From contig SMSO01000014.1 of NCBI GenBank assembly GCA_004764695.1, positions 1,377,148 to 1,441,147 of the forward strand: 64,000 nucleotides of DNA, written 5' to 3'. The position numbers were made by a program, and so were the translations under genes. Of this stretch, positions 19,301 through 28,095 are shown piece after piece. How positions within the stretch are numbered: the first letter of the stretch is position 1; every line of letters starts with the position of its first letter. A model generated the notes under the pieces. That model ran no database searches, was not told where the DNA came from, and saw only the letters and a program-made list of their open reading frames with translations. The DNA comes from Schizochytrium sp. TIO01 (lineage: Eukaryota > Sar > Bigyra > Thraustochytrida > Thraustochytriidae).

Positions 19301-21875
19301 GAAACGTGCCACTCATGTCAGTCAATGACCGAAGTAAAGTCACAAGTGACGCGAGTGCATCATACTGCGTGTCTTTGTTAATCTGACGATGGGTAACATC
19401 TGTCTCTTGGAGGTACATACTTGGGTCAGTAAGTTGACAAAGGACCTCGACAAGATTTTCGAAAGTCCGCCAGTTAGTGACAACAGGGTCGTTCTCAAAG
19501 TTCAGGAACAATTGCACTAAGTCACCAGGGTGCATTCCAAAAAGAGACAGCATATGTGTAAGGCACTCGCGCCGCAATTGAGGCGGTGTATACTTGTCCC
19601 GAAGTACAAAAAGGAGAAGTTTCTCAAGAACTAGAGCGAATTCGATCTTCAAGTGTTGCCGCATATTTTTCCAAAGTTCAGAAAGTACGGGCAGAGAAAG
19701 ATCAAGACGCTTCATGTTGGATGCATTGTAAATGATAGCTTCGAAGGTAAACTTTCTCACCTGGTAGGCAAAAATGTGGCCTGCGAAAAACCCATCTTCA
19801 ACAGGACCAACACAACCGAGGAACTCCCGTAAAAGTTGCATATGAGCAACTTTGAGATTCATTTCGGAATTAAAAAGTCTTCCCTTTCGCAACGGCGAAG
19901 TGAGCAGCATCGCGCTAGCTTGACTTAGCCAGACAAGTGTGGCCAATGCATTTTCCTCGGCAACGGATGTTAACGGTAAGCGCTGGGAAAGTTGTTCGTG
20001 AATCTCACTTGAAAATGAAGCGTTTTCTGATGTATGTTTAGCAAGCCGTCTCGATGCTTGCTCTGTAATGTCCATTGTGCTGCCGATTTCACAGGCTCCG
20101 TCTATCATAGGGTAAATTATGTTATTGCGAATAAAATCTGCGTTATCGCTTGCATTTTCCCCATTTATTGAGGTAGTAGTGGTTTCAGACCCAACAGAAG
20201 AAGGAGCTACATTATTAATGCTTGCTCGATGAACAAGAACATCAAAAATCATGGATGGGCAGCGTAGTAAAAAGTTCATATCCTCGAGGGTAATGCAGCT
20301 AATGCTTTCTAGAAGGTTGTCCACTGGATCATGTGATTTGGTACGCGCAGATGCCATCCCTAACGCTCGTTCATTTTGGGAGCCCATACTATCAAATGCT
20401 CCTAAAGCACCGAATTGATGAGTGCTGGATCGCCGATGCGGTGATGTCCAAGTATAGGTTTTCATGGGGTGAATTCGAAAGAAACAGCTACAGCGGGCGA
20501 TGGTTTTGAGCACAAAATGCATTGCGCAGGGGGTGAGTCCTGCTTCACAGCGCTCGACAACGGCAAGCACCACCTTAAGAGCTGCTGGAAACGTTACATC
20601 GACGCCAAGTTGCGTGGCGTCTGATGCAGCTTTCAGTATTACTTCAATAAGTCCATTTTGCATTTGCTTTGCAGCACTCTGGGATGAAGCGAATGGTTTC
20701 AAAAAAAGTTTATCTAAGGATTTAACAGCTTGTTCGAGTCCTCGAAGGGCGACAATTACGCACGAAACATCGGCCGCATAGCAACCTGTCAAAAGCAAAG
20801 TCAGGGATGCAAGTTCTTCAGGCTGTAAATCCGCTTGTAGAATGCCCTCTTTCGTGACATGGTCCTTCCATGTTGTGCCTCGTGTCGAAGCAGGTATAGA
20901 AGATTGGCCGTTACCTTTTGCTGATTTTGCAGTAAATAGAGGAATAGAATGTTCGCTGCTGCTCTCTTTACTCATTTTGGAAAGTAGTTGAAGATGAGAT
21001 GAATCCCTTTTCAAGCATAGGAAGCAGGCAGCATTCTTCGTTCGAGAGTTTAAAAGCGCTGAAAATCCAAGTGGCGTACGTTCAATAATCCCGTATTCGT
21101 CTGGAAGTAGTTCTCGATGTGACGGATGGACAGCACAAATGTCAACAAGTGGGGCTCCCTCTCCCCGTGACATACAAAGAAAGACTCTTCCTGCTGAGCC
21201 ATTTTGCCCAAGGCTCAAGTCTGCAACGAAGGTATTACCAACATAGGTGCCAACAATTTCATAGCCAGGTGGAACAAACTCTTCTTTGTTCTCATGCACT
21301 ATAACCAAGCCGGTAATGGGGGCATGGCCCGCTTCAGGGTGACCTCTCTTAAAGCAGAGATAGAGGCCTTTGCTGTTATTTCCTTTGTTAAGATCTGCCG
21401 CTTGATTTTTGCCAATTTGCATGACGCGCTGGTAACCCGATGGACACTTTTGACCGCGCACCAATATCTGCACATCAACCACAGGGCCGAATTCTTCAGC
21501 TTCACGTTCTACATCAACAAAATTCCTTCCGGATCCATCAACTGAGAGAGCCTGTAAGAGAGATTTGCGAGATCCACTTGTTACAGTGCGTTTCATATTT
21601 AAAACACCTTCTGTTAGCGAGCCTCGTGGGGCTCGCCGGTTGCGCATCGAACCACCAGCGTTTGCACTACCAGTTCCAGCATTTTCATAACAGAGGTCCT
21701 CGTTGCTTTCTTCAGAAGCTTGAGAGACATTGCTTGTGGATCTAACCAAACTGCTGGTGTTTCTGCGAATCATGTGAACGTCGTCCGCATAGCTAGCTGC
21801 GATTTTGGACAAGGATCGTTTTTGTGCAAGTGTTGGCGAGGCCTCACCTGAGGCCTCGCTCGATTCTCTTCGCAT
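16359..21875 (-). CDS. Multidomain ARF guanine-exchange factor: MABP-like, HUS-like, Sec7, PH, acyl-CoA-binding
   Basis: One uninterrupted frame of 1838 residues from an ATG. Residues 131-291 hold three beta-prism-type repeats (CPSGYQRVMQ...ADLNKG...LYLCFKRG; PPGYEIVGT...ADLSLG...VFLCMSRG; a third ending CFLCLKRD), the pattern of MABP/MVB12-type membrane-binding domains. A helical region follows with a HUS-like box (LFLNFEND, about 790). The Sec7 domain lies at 928-1110, with LPGEGQQ (catalytic Glu1020, the 'glutamic finger') and LAFTTIMLNTDLHNP (about 1054-1068), so exchange activity on ARF GTPases is expected. A PH domain lies at about 1415-1512 (GVLSKKG...FRKYQFFLFSDVLLY...LEWMREI). After an acidic linker, 1740-1822 matches an acyl-CoA-binding domain: LLMYGYFKQST (Tyr1771, Lys1775), Lys1797 and LGTTSKDEAK. 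Sec7 proteins load GTP on ARFs at Golgi or endosome membranes. Here membrane recruitment could read lipid headgroups and acyl-CoA, which is inference. The Sec7 and PH calls are firm; the MABP and ACB calls are by motif. Confidence 0.93.
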   Translation of the reverse strand: MRRESSEASGEASPTLAQKRSLSKIAASYADDVHMIRRNTSSLVRSTSNVSQASEESNEDLCYENAGTGSANAGGSMRNRRAPRGSLTEGVLNMKRTVTSGSRKSLLQALSVDGSGRNFVDVEREAEEFGPVVDVQILVRGQKCPSGYQRVMQIGKNQAADLNKGNNSKGLYLCFKRGHPEAGHAPITGLVIVHENKEEFVPPGYEIVGTYVGNTFVADLSLGQNGSAGRVFLCMSRGEGAPLVDICAVHPSHRELLPDEYGIIERTPLGFSALLNSRTKNAACFLCLKRDSSHLQLLSKMSKESSSEHSIPLFTAKSAKGNGQSSIPASTRGTTWKDHVTKEGILQADLQPEELASLTLLLTGCYAADVSCVIVALRGLEQAVKSLDKLFLKPFASSQSAAKQMQNGLIEVILKAASDATQLGVDVTFPAALKVVLAVVERCEAGLTPCAMHFVLKTIARCSCFFRIHPMKTYTWTSPHRRSSTHQFGALGAFDSMGSQNERALGMASARTKSHDPVDNLLESISCITLEDMNFLLRCPSMIFDVLVHRASINNVAPSSVGSETTTTSINGENASDNADFIRNNIIYPMIDGACEIGSTMDITEQASRRLAKHTSENASFSSEIHEQLSQRLPLTSVAEENALATLVWLSQASAMLLTSPLRKGRLFNSEMNLKVAHMQLLREFLGCVGPVEDGFFAGHIFAYQVRKFTFEAIIYNASNMKRLDLSLPVLSELWKNMRQHLKIEFALVLEKLLLFVLRDKYTPPQLRRECLTHMLSLFGMHPGDLVQLFLNFENDPVVTNWRTFENLVEVLCQLTDPSMYLQETDVTHRQINKDTQYDALASLVTLLRSLTDMSGTFRLMQTDATLRKRSSQAMQALEFYANDENDEAYAGHDSAGEAKTKVAEALVRTRQKERQNASREFEQAFQLSQKSKNAGKAIKYLSEAGLLQTTPTQISIFLHLYHKELGERSIGNYLGSRSNDEVMNHIRFAFVSALPFAGKSFEQCLRMYLEKGHFFLPGEGQQVEALMDSFAEWFVNQNQDEFSKKDQDMIMLLAFTTIMLNTDLHNPNVNKKKRMTQEQFLKQISLIENGDRISQEFGVRLYKSVQRKEIKFATEEDNLDTSSRTYGATREKVVQSGPATSSIGNYVSPSGMSSLSSNAGGAASVVSSSHSSSDRASTDMSSNSEFSGEDLQVSDSIREEINMAAALGAEAYRARSNEPTITRQKANSIFQRKLASSVGTMHSLTCAFSTEWRTYNNRVTREAVKVMFEIVWVHFFSVVTKILERPKVFSLDAVSHALDILSHCISISLFLGMEEERKAFAMLLAKVHYLYTNNTAESINSLGVLKGEHLKDKWYTDVMSASCASRDVIDVINEVHHLTSSMKEMIVERQSREVLIAIQKRFDGHVSLVEPGRRFLREGVLSKKGRNTKFRKYQFFLFSDVLLYASQRTLTGSKLHVHQQLNLHTMQVRESSIDRVFEIRHPRKSFVVQTRTDQERLEWMREIKYAIDAIYLEQLSAPSPSVSAMEQADVMARDLHAARSLGTGGNNARSYNTGQPSRGNGRAMHRAGLGDSGGEREDLEVDSDDDDSIHDPKAFECDIEDDDEEDEEDICDADSRSEDECGCNLIDFDQRQGLDEDGMQLMEDTGTLTGAMRTRRLGKHDQIFNKGEDQSSSLSRLRTESSSSPNPIQDNDRCQRRPSMEDIQSLPLETKNLWLESLATHTGDADPAMMAMPSHELHQKFVVGLRFAKPILTSSHVRFVATDEQKLLMYGYFKQSTQGKCAIDEPSSEDWVSYSKYKVWHSLGTTSKDEAKRLFLSILAQVAPGWSEGSASVATVA

Positions 21876-22590
21876 GTCTGTAGAGAACCTGTTTCCTCCT
21901 GTGTCTCAATATCTCTGTGCGCTTTCCCCTTGTTGAGCACGAAACCACCAATACTTAATTCAAGGATCCCAGAACTTCTGGATTATGCAGAGAAAAACCT
22001 CTACTACTCCTCGACACGCTGGATTTTTAACGTTTTGCACGTCGCCACTGTTCTGCTTCGCCTGTCTAGAGTCACGATCACTGCAGATGCTTTTATTGTT
22101 GTTGCGCTCGACTACGCAGAACCTTGGGTTCTGGCTTGAGCAACAAACAGACACGTTGAGACTGTTCTTAGTCTGCACGCGCCGTCAAGCTTGCAGCCGA
22201 AGCTCCTTTGCAAGGTATTCGCTTGACAACGTAGGGACAGTGATGCTAGCCTTTTCGAAAGTTTGCAGTCTCTTCGCAGTCCTCCTCCTCCTCGAGAGAA
22301 AGAGTGAACGCTCGTTCCAGGTCTGTCTTTCTTTCCAAACAGAAAAACACGATGCGCCAAAAGAGAAAACAAGCAGATGAATGGAAAGACGGTCAGAGGA
22401 AACCTTTGGATCAAGGGATCGATTGCCCAAGGAAGAATGAATACCTGCTCTGAAGGCCGTTTCGAAAGCTCGTGGAGTCTTCTTTGCTAGCCTTCCCCGC
22501 CTGCGAACCTTCGCACAGCTGTGCCCTGATCGTTGTTTTGAAACTGTGATTCTCTTCGAAGAGGGCACAGTTTGGACGTTTGGACGTATG

Positions 22591-22622
22591 GAGGGATGGA
22601 TGGTTGAATGGATGGATGGATC
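22591..22622. repeat. GGAT/ATGG tetranucleotide repeat
   Basis: Imperfect GGAT units interrupted once by GGTTGAAT, in the Sec7-MTHFR gap. Confidence 0.85.
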
Positions 22623-24646
22623 TATGCCCGCCCTTGGGAAGAAGAACAGATTTTGGGCTCTTCTTTTGTTGTCGCAGCTAGCTAGCCTGAGCTTGATTAG
22701 TTATGGAGTCTGTTGCTGGTGCTACTGGTGTCACTGCTGATGCTGTCACACTTCTATTCTTTCTTTAGAGCTTGACTTTGGTTTGTCTCGAGGGTTTGAG
22801 TTGCCAAAGCGGAATGAACCAAACCAAAGGGACTTGGATTTCTTCCGCAACTTCACTTGATTTGATTTCTTTTCCAAAAAGAAAGTGAATGACTTTTGAA
22901 AGACATGACAAAAAAAAATACTTTTCTTTTTCTTTCTCTTTCTTTTCTTGCCATTGATTAGGTAGGTATATTATCACCGACTGTTGTGACATTGTTCAAG
23001 CTACTACTTATTCAAAGAAAAGAAATATTAGAAAAATCTATACACATATCATGTAGACTGAGGAAAGAAGCCGGAAAAGAAAATTGAATTGAAAGCATCT
23101 GAGTTATCATTATTATTATCATCATTATTTTGATTTTTTTCTTGATTTCTTTCTAATATTATTCTAAGTAGGTAAAAAGAAACTCTTCGCTTGGTCAATT
23201 AAAAAGTGACACTTTGAGCCACGAAAAGGGAGGGCGAGAAGAATGAAAGAAAGCATTACAAGCTTAGCAAAGCTACAGAACCTGAAGCAAACCAAGCTTG
23301 CCGAGGCTGCTTAGACATCATGCGCAGCGAGCTGCTGCGCTAAGCAATGAGTCTCCCTCTTCGGATGTTTTTCATTATAATAATTTCGTCTTGGGCCGTC
23401 TTCTCACTCGGCAATCTGAGTCTCTGTGGACATGAGGTCCCGAAAAGACCTCACCGGCAGGCGGACATTGGGGCAACTTCTGAAAGAGGAGATGACACTG
23501 AGCAGCAAGAGCTGGACTTGATGTTTCTTCACATCTTCCTGCCCTTAGGACATTGCAAAGCCCGCCATTTTTATGTTACACTGAAGTTCTCGTTTCTGCT
23601 GTTGCAAGGTATCGCGAACGGGATTGACAGACATGCAGCAACGGACAAGTTCGAGCACGTCGCTGCTCTCTCGTAAACCTCATTTTCCGTCGTTCATCAA
23701 TGCGTGGATAGATGCGCTCGGGAGTGCGGCATGAGTTGGCTAAGACAGAACTTCAGGGTTTCGGGACAGGAGTCCGAAGCGTTGATTGAAAGGACGATGT
23801 GATGTAAGCCTCTAGGTGGGTGGGAAATCAGGGTCTTGTGGGTGTGTGTAATTTGTGAGCAATTCCTTGCCAGGGCTTACGAAGGTGGAGCTTCCGGTTC
23901 TGGCAATCTCAGGCGCCTGGAGGGCCGCTATTTATTCCTGTGGCTTCTGGCTGCGGATTGCCGGCAGAAGCGCCATTTAGAGTGAGCGCGTACCAGCAGG
24001 TCGACGAAGTCTTCGTGGAGTTCCATTTTATTCCCGGTGCGCTTCTTGCGTCCTGGTACTGGAGCCAGGCGGACAAGAACGCCACACATTTCGCTGGTGA
24101 CAGAAGGAACGCTGGTAATGCTACGACGAATGCAGATGTTCGGGCATTGTGGAGCTTCCAGCCAAACTAAACGTTTGCCCGATGGTTAGTGCAATTTGTC
24201 AGGGCAGTGTTGACGCTCGAGATCATGCTGATAGTGTGCGTGATGTCACAAGGCGATGCTTCGCATATTCAAGAGGCACTGTAGCGAGACTTTTGAGAGG
24301 GTAAGGTAATTGTTTGGCAGGTTCTTTTGTTCGACTTGGTACTCAAGGTAGTCGAGTTCTCTTACACAGACTGTGAACAAGATTGATCAGGAAGCTGCTA
24401 TTTGCCCATGATCGATGCTTTGGGATAATCGAAACTCAAACTTTATCGGCCCCTAGGCGGTGCGTACTCTGATATATACAAGTTCAGATGAACAAAGAGA
24501 CCTAGCGAAAGGAACAGTATTTTATATCTCCAAAGTCGAGCGCGGATGTCAGCTTTCTAACCTCATAACAACAATACTTGATAAACATTTACTTTAACTC
24601 TACGACTCTTAATGATAACTTTTGCGGGAAATAACCCAAAAACTGC

Positions 24647-24667
24647 GTAAGACCTCACGGGTCTTAC
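24647..24667. other. Perfect 8-bp inverted repeat (hairpin)
   Basis: GTAAGACC (24647-24654) and GGTCTTAC (24660-24667) pair perfectly around the loop TCACG. It lies about 430 bp upstream of the MTHFR start. Its function is unknown; a cruciform or an RNA hairpin are both possible. Confidence 0.45.
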
Positions 24668-24805
24668 AAAGCCTTTATTCTTCATGTATTATCATCTAGG
24701 AGCATGCCTATAGCTAGAGGATAGCCACATTCTTTGCGCAGGAGAGAGAGTGCAGCATTCTCACTAGGCAGAGGCAACTCCACAATCCTTTGACTTGCCA
24801 CTTGT

Positions 24806-24823
24806 AGTACCAAGCTTGGTACT
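24806..24823. promoter_or_regulatory. 18-bp perfect palindrome upstream of MTHFR
   Basis: AGTACCAAG followed directly by CTTGGTACT is a perfect palindrome, 276 bp before the MTHFR start. A partial copy (GGTACT) follows at about 24832-24837. Such sites often bind dimeric regulators, but no factor is known here. Confidence 0.4.
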
Positions 24824-25099
24824 TCATCTATGGTACTATGATAGAGATTACCTAGGGTTTAATAGGAGTTCGCGAGACAGATGGAGAAGAAGGTGGTGTG
24901 AGGGTCCACCACGCTGCAGCGATCAAGAAAACCAAGCAGTTCGGAAGAGCAGTGCGTTGCGCTGTCAACAGGGCCTCTGTGGGTTGGAAGAGGTTTCCCA
25001 GCTACCTCTAGATCTTCACCCTTCAAGTTATTGCCGAACACTTTGTTTATTGACGAAGAGCTGAGATCGACACGAACCACTCACGGAGTGTGGCAAAGC

Positions 25100-26947
25100 A
25101 TGTCACAAAGCAACATGCAAACTCGTGCACGGACAATGAGCGGGAGAGTACGTCTTATTGATCGAATTCGTGCAAAGATTGCAGATGCTGAAACTTTTCA
25201 CTCATTTGAATATTTCCCACCTCTGAATGAAAATGGTCGCAAATCATTGCAAGTGCGAGTGGATCGCATGGCTGACATGCGTCCATTGTTTGTAGATGTC
25301 ACAGCACGTGCAGGAAACCTTGAAGATACTCTTAGTCTTTGCCGAGACATCATCCGTTTTTGCAATGTAGACGTTATGATGCACGTCACTTGCGCAGGGC
25401 TTTCTCGTGCTGATATGATTGATTTCCTGAGTCGGGCTCTTGAGGCTGGCATTACTAATGTTCTCGCGCTCCGGGGTGACGAAGCTGGACGGCAGGGATC
25501 TGACAATGATGAGTTCCCCCATGCGATAGACCTAGTTCGAGCCATTCGCGAGGAATTTGGGGATGCTTTCACAGTTGCAGTTGGTTGTTATCCAGAGGGC
25601 CTCGGACCACTTCGACCAGGAGAGACCATGCAAGAGAACCGAGCAAGACACATTGAATATTTGCGAGAAAAGGTTGATGCAGGTGCAAACTTTGCTATTT
25701 CGCAAGCTTGTTTTGACGCGGCAGCTTTCATCAGCTTTATCCAGGAATGCCGCGCTGCGGGAATCTCCCACGGGATCCCAATTATTCCTGGAATTCTGCC
25801 TATTCATAGTTACAAGAGTGTTAAAGCCCTTGTCGCAGACCTTGGTATTTCTTTTCCTGTTCATATGGAGGATGCTTTGACTCCTATCAAGGATGATGCT
25901 GGTTCTGTTTTGCAAACGGGGATTGAGCTTGTGGGCAGCCTCTGTACTGAGCTCTTGAATAGTGATTTGGTTCATGGTCTGCATTTTTACACGTTTAACC
26001 TTGAGTATGCTGTTCGGCAGCTTGTAGCAAACCATCTTGCGATTGGAACAAAACAGGTACTGCCGTGGCGGCAATCTGCTGACCCCAAACGTATGGAAGA
26101 AGACGTGCGGCCTATTTTCTGGGCGAACCGGCCGAAGAGTTACCTTATGCGCACAGAAGACTGGGCTCAATTTCCAAGCGGTCGGTGGGGCAACAACTCG
26201 TCATGTGAAAACTTTGCTACCCTTTCTGAAACAGAGGACTTGTTCTCGCGAGACACCTTTTTTCAGCGGCAGGACATTATGCGCAAAGCGTGGGGCGAGG
26301 CACCGCAAAACGAACAGGAGATTTTTGAGGTCTTTGCCAGGTTTTTGGACGGCCGCGTGCCCTTCCTGCCTTGGTGTGAGGAGAGCCTTCACATGGAGAC
26401 GAGTTTGATTCGAGACAAGCTTGTGGCTCTGAACCGTGCAGGTTATTTGACAATTAATTCTCAACCTAGAGTAAATGCTGCGCCATCTAGTTCATCTGAT
26501 TTTGGCTGGGGTCCTGATGGTGGATATGTGTATCAAAAGGCCTATATTGAGTTCTTTACCAGCCCACGGCGTCTGCGACAATTGATGGACTTGCTCAACT
26601 CACCCGAGTTTTCTGGACGTTCTTTAGTTTACCATGCCGTGGATCTCCGCGGAAACACATACTCAAATGACAAGCAGATGAAACCATGTGCTGTCACTTG
26701 GGGAGTCTTCCCAGGCAAGGAGGTCATTCAGCCAACCGTGGTGGACCCAGATACCTTTCTTGTGTGGAAAGATGAAGCTTTTGCTCTCTGGGTTCGCGGG
26801 TGGGCTTCTATTTATGAGGAAGATTCATCATCTTACAATCTCCTCTATGATATGCATGATGAATACTTTCTTGTTAACATTGTTGACAATGACTTCATTG
26901 ACGGCAATATTTTTGACCTCTTCGACCAACTGGTCGCGCTCGCCTAA
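25100..26947 (+). CDS. MTHFR: Methylenetetrahydrofolate reductase (eukaryotic two-domain type)
   Basis: The open frame extends upstream to a TTG, but the first in-frame ATG is at 25100, giving 615 residues; ATGs at 25115 and 25136 are alternatives. The catalytic TIM barrel (about 20-310) has FEYFPPLNENG with Glu37 at the position of the conserved catalytic Glu, then DVTARAG, HVTCAG, NVLALRGDE and GHYPEG-like VGCYPEG. The second half (about 335-612) is the eukaryotic S-adenosylmethionine-responsive domain: WGRSPAF-like WGNNSS, VPFLPWCEE, GYLTINSQPRVN, GWGPDGGYVYQKAYIEFF and CAVTWGVFPGKEV. The enzyme reduces 5,10-methylene-THF to 5-methyl-THF, feeding methionine synthesis. Presence of the C-terminal domain suggests feedback inhibition by AdoMet. 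The Arg-containing N-terminus could be a weak organelle signal, but this is uncertain; the cytosol is the usual site. Confidence 0.95.
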   Translation: MSQSNMQTRARTMSGRVRLIDRIRAKIADAETFHSFEYFPPLNENGRKSLQVRVDRMADMRPLFVDVTARAGNLEDTLSLCRDIIRFCNVDVMMHVTCAGLSRADMIDFLSRALEAGITNVLALRGDEAGRQGSDNDEFPHAIDLVRAIREEFGDAFTVAVGCYPEGLGPLRPGETMQENRARHIEYLREKVDAGANFAISQACFDAAAFISFIQECRAAGISHGIPIIPGILPIHSYKSVKALVADLGISFPVHMEDALTPIKDDAGSVLQTGIELVGSLCTELLNSDLVHGLHFYTFNLEYAVRQLVANHLAIGTKQVLPWRQSADPKRMEEDVRPIFWANRPKSYLMRTEDWAQFPSGRWGNNSSCENFATLSETEDLFSRDTFFQRQDIMRKAWGEAPQNEQEIFEVFARFLDGRVPFLPWCEESLHMETSLIRDKLVALNRAGYLTINSQPRVNAAPSSSSDFGWGPDGGYVYQKAYIEFFTSPRRLRQLMDLLNSPEFSGRSLVYHAVDLRGNTYSNDKQMKPCAVTWGVFPGKEVIQPTVVDPDTFLVWKDEAFALWVRGWASIYEEDSSSYNLLYDMHDEYFLVNIVDNDFIDGNIFDLFDQLVALA

Positions 26948-28095
26948 AATTTGGACTCGTACCGCACATTATACTTCGTTTCATTTCTCTATATTGCTAA
27001 TATAGCATTTTTTTTTAAAAAATATAGCAGGTCAGATAGCGATTTTAAACATGTTCCTTATGACTGTTCCTTTTTCTTCTTCTCAGTATTCCTTCATATC
27101 AATTTCTATTTTCTACCTTTTTTGGTCTCATATATATACATATATATATAATATATTCTATAGAGAAATAATTTGGGCCCTTTCCCTTCTCAAAAAGAGC
27201 ATTCCGAACTTTGATTAACTAGTTCTAGTAGTCTGTACGTCTTAATTTTCCGAAGATAGTTTACCTAGCCCACTTCTATATACCTCTGACTCCTATTTCA
27301 CTGCTTTAATTTTCCTGTTTCCTACCTCGAATGACCTGGACTCAAATATCTGCAGCAAGTTTCACTGCGCATCCAGTTCCTTGTCCCTTCTGCCGCTCCG
27401 CGCCAGCTTCTTCTAGCATTCGTCTTTGCTTCCCTGTACGCTCTACCCCGTTTCATTAACCGCTCTTACTCTTTGCTCCCGACGCTCCTCCCTCTGATCC
27501 GCAGGAACCTGTGACTATTTGTTAAGCTTTAATTCAGGCCTGTTCCCACGTTCGTACCCCTCAGCTCAAAGCACAGCCCCCTCAAAAGCTCGCAAGCCTG
27601 ACCAGAGTAGCCTGGCCGCAGAAGCTGAACTTTTATAAAGCAGCTAGCCATTGAATATCAATATCATCGTCACCATTACTTGCACAATAATAGTTCCAAG
27701 TTCAAGCGACTTGGATCATCTGTATATGCCTCTATCTCACCATGTGTGCACTACTGCTTCGCAGCCTTCATGCTTTATGTTTCGGCCTTAACATTTCACA
27801 GCACATGGACCGAGAGCACGTGCCATGCACGCCATGGACGACCCTGATGCGCCCCATAGTAGTTTCGGCAGGTGTGCGCCTATATATATAATAGAAGAGA
27901 TCCGTTGAACCTCACTGCGGCAACTTATAGGTTCGCCTGCGAACGGCCCGCTTGATGCACGGCGCGGGGTGGTCGCGCAGGCTGCAGCGCGGAGACTTGA
28001 GGGATCAGCAAGTCTTTCGAAAATTTGAGTTGACAGCTGACTTGCGGTTTGGTCGGGAGTAAAACTTGTAGTCGGCAGAGTCTGCGAGAGGCGAG
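26948..28095. other. Intergenic region between MTHFR and the ankyrin gene
   Basis: 1.15 kb, AT-rich at first, with TA-type repeats at about 27129-27155, then CT-rich. A TATA-like run lies about 205 bp before the next start (separate entry). No gene recognised. Confidence 0.55.
27881..27893 (+). promoter_or_regulatory. TATA-like element upstream of the ankyrin gene
   Basis: TATATATATAATA lies in an otherwise GC-containing stretch about 205 bp before the ATG at 28096. The position would suit a core promoter with a 5' UTR of about 170 nt; this is positional inference only. Confidence 0.35.

Larger units (their letters stand above)
21876..25099. other. Divergent intergenic region, Sec7 protein / MTHFR
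   Basis: 3.2 kb without a supported gene; only short ORFs. It contains an ATGG-type microsatellite (22591-22622), a pyrimidine tract (about 22920-22950), a hairpin at 24647-24667 and an 18-bp palindrome at 24806-24823. No structural RNA was recognised. Confidence 0.55.

Noticed and set aside
22185-22568. 127-codon minus-strand frame upstream of the Sec7 gene
   Set aside because: Basic, composition-driven sequence without domain; more likely 5' flank.
23347-23676. 109-codon frame with a hydrophobic start resembling a signal peptide
   Set aside because: The hydrophobic run comes from T-rich DNA, nothing downstream looks like a domain, and no second line of support exists.
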